9,920 bases of DNA from Lysobacteraceae bacterium (GTDB taxonomy: Bacteria; Pseudomonadota; Gammaproteobacteria; Xanthomonadales; Rhodanobacteraceae). Position 1 is the first letter of the stretch, and every line of letters starts with the position of its first letter. Shown in pieces: positions 6,086 through 9,920 of this stretch. Under the pieces are notes generated by a model, which ran no database searches, was not told the DNA's origin, and saw only the letters and a list, made by a program, of their open reading frames with translations. The translations under genes and the position numbers were made by a program. Location of the stretch: assembly GCA_018971925.1 (NCBI GenBank), contig JAGWZT010000045.1, positions 1 through 9,920 on the forward strand, written 5' to 3'.

Positions 6086-6747
6086 AACCCCTGCCGCAAC
6101 CGCTCGCCGGGGTGTTTTTCGACCTCGATGGCACGCTGGTGGATTCGGCGCGAGACATGCACGATGCACTGGTCGCGCTGTGCCGGGAGCGCGGCATTGC
6201 AACACCAGCGTTCGAAGCTGTCCGCGAAACCGTCTCGCGCGGCGCGCGCGCGGTGTTGCGCTGCGCGGTCGGCAATGATGAGGCGACGGTCGAAGCCGTA
6301 CTGCCGCGCTTCCTCGAACTGTACGTCGCCACCGGCATGGTGAATACGCGTGCTTTCGCTGGCATCGATGAGTTGCTGGAGGCGCTTGAAGCACGTGGTG
6401 TGCGCTGGGGCGTGGTCAGCAACAAGGCGACGGGGTTGGTCACGCTGGCGCTGGCGAAGCTCGGCTATGACCGGCGCGCGGCGGCGGTGGTGGGCGGCGA
6501 CACGCTTCCGCAGCGCAAGCCCGATCCCGCGCCGGTGCGGCATGCCTGCACGCTTGCGGGCGTCCCGGCCGCGCAATGCGTGTACGTGGGCGACGATCCG
6601 CGCGACGTCCTCGCCGGCCGCGCGGCCGGCCTTTACACGGTCGCCGCGGCCTGGGGTTATCTCGATGGAGCCGATCCGCGTGATTGGCAGCCCGATGCGA
6701 TCAGCACCACCCCCGGCCAGCTGGCCGCGCTGCTGGATCCGGCGTGA
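6082..6747 (+). CDS. mupP: HAD phosphatase, MupP (MurNAc-6-phosphate) / phosphoglycolate phosphatase family
   Basis: This 221-residue HAD hydrolase has all four motifs: FDLDGTLVDS with nucleophile Asp14 and acid/base Asp16, VVSNK with Ser113, RKPDP with Lys146, and YVGDDPRD with Asp171/Asp172. General pipelines would call it gph (phosphoglycolate phosphatase). The order mtaD-ubiG-phosphatase is the one known in Pseudomonas, where this gene is MupP, which dephosphorylates N-acetylmuramic acid 6-phosphate in the AmgK/MurU peptidoglycan recycling route. SRGARAVL (52-59) and the GY-x(6)-P-x(2)-W pattern (192-202, GYLDGADPRDW) also resemble MupP. It overlaps ubiG (ATGA) and the next gene (GTGA). 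HAD phosphatase is certain; MupP over Gph is inferred from synteny and remembered sequence. Confidence 0.8.
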   Translation: MKPLPQPLAGVFFDLDGTLVDSARDMHDALVALCRERGIATPAFEAVRETVSRGARAVLRCAVGNDEATVEAVLPRFLELYVATGMVNTRAFAGIDELLEALEARGVRWGVVSNKATGLVTLALAKLGYDRRAAAVVGGDTLPQRKPDPAPVRHACTLAGVPAAQCVYVGDDPRDVLAGRAAGLYTVAAAWGYLDGADPRDWQPDAISTTPGQLAALLDPA

Positions 6748-7592
6748 GCGGCAGCGCATTCGATGATTATCTTGCGCAATGGCGCGGCGCCAGTCCGGAG
6801 CGCACGGTCGCGTGGCTGTTCCTGCGATCCGGTGAACGCGTGTGCTTCGGGGCGGTCGCGGCGCTCGAGCATGAATGGCTGAAAGTGGTGCGCGAGGCGC
6901 GCGAACCGCAGGTGGCGGCGGCGCGACTCGGCTGGTGGCGCGAGGAAATGCAGCGCGCGCTGCAAGGGCAGGCGCGCCATCCACTGACGCAAGGGTTGTT
7001 CGCCAACCCGCGCGCAAGCGCGGTTCCCGTCGTGTACTGGACGGCCCCGGTGGAAGCTGCAATGTCGTTGCTGGTGGCGCCGCCGCCCGCGGATTTCGAG
7101 ACGCAGTGCAGGGTCGTTGCGCCATTCGCGGACGCGGTTGCGGAACTGGAAACGCGTGTCTGGTTCCGTGATGCCGGGGCAAGCCCGCGTGCGCCGAAGG
7201 TTGCGTTGTTCGCTCATCTCGTCGCCAACCTGCGCGGACTCGAGTCCTTGGCCGAGCGCGGGCGTTCGTCGCTGCCGATGCACCTGCTGGCCCGGCATGG
7301 ATTGACCATCGATGCGCTGGGCAGCGATAGCCCGGCGCGGCGTGCCGCCGTGCGGGACTACGCAGCGGATCTTCAGCGTGGGCTGTCCGGCGCCGCTAGA
7401 ATGCGGGGCCCCCTGACCTTGTTCCGCGAAGTCGGTCTGCAGCACGACCTGGATGCGCTCGGCCGCGCGGCGCGGGGTGACGATCCGCTGTCGGTCTTGC
7501 GGTCACCTGCGTTCGGGCTTCGTGGCCTGTTGAAAACCTGGCATGCGGCCCGCACGTGGCGAAGCATGGTGCCGATCGAGTCCCGTCCATGA
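6744..7592 (+). CDS. Squalene/phytoene synthase-like protein, degenerate active site, function unknown
   Basis: This 282-residue protein starts at GTG 6744, overlapping the phosphatase stop as GTGA. Two regions recall the trans-isoprenyl diphosphate synthase (squalene/phytoene synthase) fold: RLGWWREEMQRAL...HPL (61-81), like the RLxWWRxEL...HPV block, and ALFAHLVANLRGLESLAERGRSSLP (154-178), at the place of QLTNILRDVxEDxxRGRxYLP. Neither aspartate-rich motif survives: where the first DxxxD is expected the protein reads FGAVAALEHEW (35-45), and at the second the aspartates are replaced (NLRGLESLAERGR). Diphosphate condensation is therefore unlikely; it could be a structural or assembly factor, as proposed for the related NDUFAF6 group. 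There is no signal peptide or membrane helix. Position in an operon with ubiG hints at quinone or isoprenoid-related work, but no function can be assigned. Confidence 0.75.
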   Translation: MSGSAFDDYLAQWRGASPERTVAWLFLRSGERVCFGAVAALEHEWLKVVREAREPQVAAARLGWWREEMQRALQGQARHPLTQGLFANPRASAVPVVYWTAPVEAAMSLLVAPPPADFETQCRVVAPFADAVAELETRVWFRDAGASPRAPKVALFAHLVANLRGLESLAERGRSSLPMHLLARHGLTIDALGSDSPARRAAVRDYAADLQRGLSGAARMRGPLTLFREVGLQHDLDALGRAARGDDPLSVLRSPAFGLRGLLKTWHAARTWRSMVPIESRP

Positions 7593-8512
7593 ATACCGTT
7601 CCCGACAACGCACGTTTGCCCGATGTCGCCACGGGCGTCGAGCCCGTCGCGGGTGGCGCCCTGGATTGGGTCGGGATGGACGGCATCGACTTGCCGGTAC
7701 GTTGCGCGGACGGGCGGGGCGGCACACTCACGGTACCTGCGCGCGTTTCGGTGCAGGTGAACCTGGGCGATCCGGTTGCACGGGGCATCCACATGTCGCG
7801 GCTGTACCTCGCGCTGGAACAGTCGCTGGGCGAGCAGGCACTGACGCCGTCCGGTTTCTGCAGCTTGATGCACGCGCTGGTTTCTTCGCACGCGGGCCTG
7901 TCGAGCCGTGCGCGTCTGCGCATCGAGTACTCGCAATTGCTGAAGCGCCGCGCGCTGGTCAGCGACAACGCCGGTTGGCGCGCGTATCCCGTCATCGTCG
8001 AGGCGCAGTTGCTGGACGAACATTTCAGCGTGCAACTCGGGTGCGAAGTAACGTATTCCTCGACCTGCCCGGCTTCGGCGGCACTGTCGCGGCAGCTCAA
8101 CCAGCAACGTTTCGAACAGGATTTCGCCGACGCCGTGCCGTCGCAGCGCGCGGTGCGGGAGTGGCTGGGTTCCGAACGCGGGATGGCGGCAACGCCGCAC
8201 GCGCAACGCAGTACCGCGAACGTCGTGGTGCGGCTGGCGCCCGGTTTCGACCTGCCGGTTTCGGAATTGATCGACGCCATCGAAGGCGCGCTGGCCACGC
8301 CGGTGCAGACCGCGGTCAAGCGCGAGGACGAACAGGCCTTCGCGAAATTGAATGCCGAAAACCTGATGTTCTGCGAAGACGCCGCGCGCCGCATCCGCGC
8401 TGCGCTGGATACCGACCAACGCATCGCCGGTTACCGCATCCGGGCCGCGCACCACGAGAGCCTGCATCCGCATGACGCGGTCGCCGAGGTCAGCAGGAAT
8501 TTTCCGGGTTGA
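7589..8512 (+). CDS. folE2: GTP cyclohydrolase I type IB (FolE2)
   Basis: FolE2 converts GTP to dihydroneopterin triphosphate, the first step of tetrahydrofolate synthesis (and of queuosine where made). It replaces the zinc enzyme FolE and can use other metals. The 307-residue product shows LPDV near the start, LDWVGMDGIDLPVR (25-38), RGIHMSRLYLAL (65-76), YPVIVEAQ (133-140), SSTCPASAALS with Cys160 as the likely metal-ligand cysteine, PHAQRS with His204, ENLMFCEDAARR (257-268, Glu263) and HPHDAVAEV near the C-terminus. FolE2 of Neisseria reads CPCS where this one has CPAS. ATG 7589 overlaps the upstream TGA (ATGA); the frame opens earlier (7556), but that part lies inside the previous gene. 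It is the last gene of the operon. No Zur-like site is seen, as it has no own promoter region. Confidence 0.9.
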   Translation: MNTVPDNARLPDVATGVEPVAGGALDWVGMDGIDLPVRCADGRGGTLTVPARVSVQVNLGDPVARGIHMSRLYLALEQSLGEQALTPSGFCSLMHALVSSHAGLSSRARLRIEYSQLLKRRALVSDNAGWRAYPVIVEAQLLDEHFSVQLGCEVTYSSTCPASAALSRQLNQQRFEQDFADAVPSQRAVREWLGSERGMAATPHAQRSTANVVVRLAPGFDLPVSELIDAIEGALATPVQTAVKREDEQAFAKLNAENLMFCEDAARRIRAALDTDQRIAGYRIRAAHHESLHPHDAVAEVSRNFPG

Positions 8513-8527
8513 CTTTCCGGCCGCGGT

Positions 8528-9862
8528 TCAACGATCGAACTGCAGCCGCATCCCCGGCGAGGTATCGAGCACTTCGCCATCACGCACGGCAAGATTCCCG
8601 TTGACGAACGTCGCAACGATGCTGGCGCGGAAGGTGTCGCCTTCGAATGGCGACCAGCCGCATTTCGACAATACCTGTTCCGCGCGCACGGCTTGTGGCT
8701 TGTTCGGATCGACCAGCGTCAGGTCTGCGAAATAACCTTCGCGCAGATAGCCGCGGCCTTCGATCGCGAACAGCGTCGCCGGCGCGTGGGCGTAGGCTTC
8801 GACCAGTCGTTCCAGCGTGAAGTCGCCGCGGAAGACGCATTCCAGCGCCGACTGCAGCGCGAACTGGATCAACGGAATGCCGGACGGGCACTGGGTGTAC
8901 GGGTTGGCCTTTTCCGAGGCCAGGTGCGGCGCGTGATCGGTGGCGAGGATATCGATGCGGGTGTCGGCCAGCCCGCGCGTCAATGCCGTGCGATCCGACG
9001 CCGCCTTGATCGCGGGATTGCATTTGATCCGGCCGCCCAAAGTCGCGTAATCGGCGTCGCTGTAGCGCAGGAAGTGCACGCAGGTTTCCGCAGTGATGCG
9101 CTTGTCCGCGATCGGGCCGTGTTCGAACAACGCCAGTTCGTCTACGGTGGAAACGTGCAGCACGTGCAAGCGCGTGCCGTGGCGGCGCGCGGTTTCCACC
9201 GCCCACTTGGTCGACTCGAAACAGGCTTCACGCGAACGGATTTCCGGATGCAGGCGCATCGGAATGTCATCGCCGTACTCGGCTTTCGCGAGGTCGAGGT
9301 TGGCGTGGATGATGTGGCTGTCCTCGCAGTGCACGACGACGGTCACCGGCGAGTCGCGGAATACGCCTTCCAGCGCTGCGGGGTCGCTAACGCACAGGTT
9401 GCCGGTGGATTCGCACAGGAACACCTTCGCGCCGGGAACCTTGCGCGGATCGAGCGCACGGATCCCGTCGAGATTGCCGTTGCTGGCGCCGAAGTAGAAC
9501 GCGTAGTTGGCGAGCGATGTGCGCGACGCGCTCGCGTACTTGTCTTCCAGCAGTTCATGGGTCAGGGTTGCCGGCTTCGTATTCGGCATGTCGATGAAGC
9601 TGGTGACGCCGCCCGCGACCGCCGCGCGTGATTCCGAGGCGATGTCGGCCTTCGCGGTGTAACCCGGTTCGCGGAAGTGCACGTGGTCGTCGATCATGCC
9701 GGGCAGCAGCCACAGGCCGGTTGCGTCGAAGACCTGCTCACCCGCGTGCGCGGTCAGGTCGGCGCCGATTTCCGCAATGCGCTGGCCGCGGATGCGCAGG
9801 TCGGCATGGAAGCGCTGTCCCTCGTTGGCGAGTTCAGCGTTCTTGATCAGCCAGTCGGCCAT
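8528..9862 (-). CDS. pyrC: Dihydroorotase (class I, amidohydrolase family)
   Basis: This 444-residue metal-dependent amidohydrolase most likely interconverts carbamoyl aspartate and dihydroorotate in pyrimidine synthesis. Visible motifs: GMIDDHVHFREPG with His60, His62 and substrate-binding Arg64; FIDMPNTKP with Asn94; GAKVFLCESTGNL with Lys146, the candidate carboxylated lysine; VVHCEDSH with His178; LHVLHVST with His236; and ATDHAPH with catalytic Asp309. GYLREGYFADLTLVDP starts the C-terminal sandwich. The KVF-x-x-ESTGN form is typical of the bacterial dihydroorotase branch close to allantoinases, so AllB is the main alternative; no purine-degradation gene is nearby. A strong AAAGGAG five bases upstream fixes ATG 9862. 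It converges on folE2 and is read alone here; its promoter lies at or beyond 9875-9920. Confidence 0.85.
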   Translation of the reverse strand: MADWLIKNAELANEGQRFHADLRIRGQRIAEIGADLTAHAGEQVFDATGLWLLPGMIDDHVHFREPGYTAKADIASESRAAVAGGVTSFIDMPNTKPATLTHELLEDKYASASRTSLANYAFYFGASNGNLDGIRALDPRKVPGAKVFLCESTGNLCVSDPAALEGVFRDSPVTVVVHCEDSHIIHANLDLAKAEYGDDIPMRLHPEIRSREACFESTKWAVETARRHGTRLHVLHVSTVDELALFEHGPIADKRITAETCVHFLRYSDADYATLGGRIKCNPAIKAASDRTALTRGLADTRIDILATDHAPHLASEKANPYTQCPSGIPLIQFALQSALECVFRGDFTLERLVEAYAHAPATLFAIEGRGYLREGYFADLTLVDPNKPQAVRAEQVLSKCGWSPFEGDTFRASIVATFVNGNLAVRDGEVLDTSPGMRLQFDR

Positions 9863-9867
9863 TTTTT

Positions 9868-9874
9868 CTCCTTT
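9868..9874 (-). promoter_or_regulatory. Ribosome binding site of pyrC
   Basis: The minus strand reads AAAGGAG, then five A residues, then ATG. It is a strong Shine-Dalgarno, unlike the operon genes on the plus strand, which mostly lack one. It supports the start at 9862. The remaining bases to 9920 show no clear promoter. Confidence 0.8.
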
Positions 9875-9920
9875 CGCAACGGCAGTCGCGATTGTGTAAC
9901 GGTGAAGCGGGATCAGCCCC

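Noticed and set aside
6052..7182. 376-codon minus frame opposite the phosphatase and synthase-like gene
   Set aside because: It is an antisense shadow, Arg/Ala/Pro-rich and without motifs.

Overview
The window is a stretch of chromosome from a high-GC gammaproteobacterium, most likely of the Xanthomonadales (Xanthomonadaceae/Rhodanobacteraceae type). The reasons are a FimX-like type IV pilus regulator, an EF-P with the EpmB lysine aminomutase next to it, a mtaD-ubiG-phosphatase cluster, a FolE2-type GTP cyclohydrolase, and the short palindromic repeats typical of these genomes. No mobile element, phage gene, CRISPR array, rRNA or tRNA was seen.

Left part (minus strand): the N-terminal 552 codons of a FimX-like protein (REC-like, PAS, degenerate GGDEF, degenerate EAL) run off the window at base 1. 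A gene-free gap of about 380 bases with two adjacent hairpins follows. Next is epmB (lysine 2,3-aminomutase), divergent from efp (elongation factor P). The two products work together: EpmB makes the beta-lysine that EpmA (not in the window) attaches to Lys34 of EF-P. Immediately after efp comes a cluster of palindromic repeats, including a 65-base unit present twice in tandem.

Middle part (plus strand, 3973-8512): five genes form a tight operon in which each stop codon overlaps the next start by four bases: mtaD (MTA/SAH deaminase), ubiG (ubiquinone O-methyltransferase), a HAD phosphatase best read as MupP, a degenerate squalene/phytoene-synthase-like protein of unknown function, and folE2 (GTP cyclohydrolase). 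MtaD can remove the S-adenosylhomocysteine released by UbiG. The first three genes are in the order remembered for Pseudomonas, where the phosphatase is MupP of peptidoglycan recycling. A possible eight-codon leader ORF with a strong ribosome binding site ends inside the mtaD start.

Right part (minus strand): a dihydroorotase-family gene converges on folE2, with 15 bases between their stop codons.

Most of the window is ordinary core metabolism. The items most worth following up are the synthase-like protein that appears to lack both aspartate-rich motifs, the doubly degenerate FimX-like protein, the repeat cluster that contains the efp stop codon, and the possible leader ORF of mtaD.
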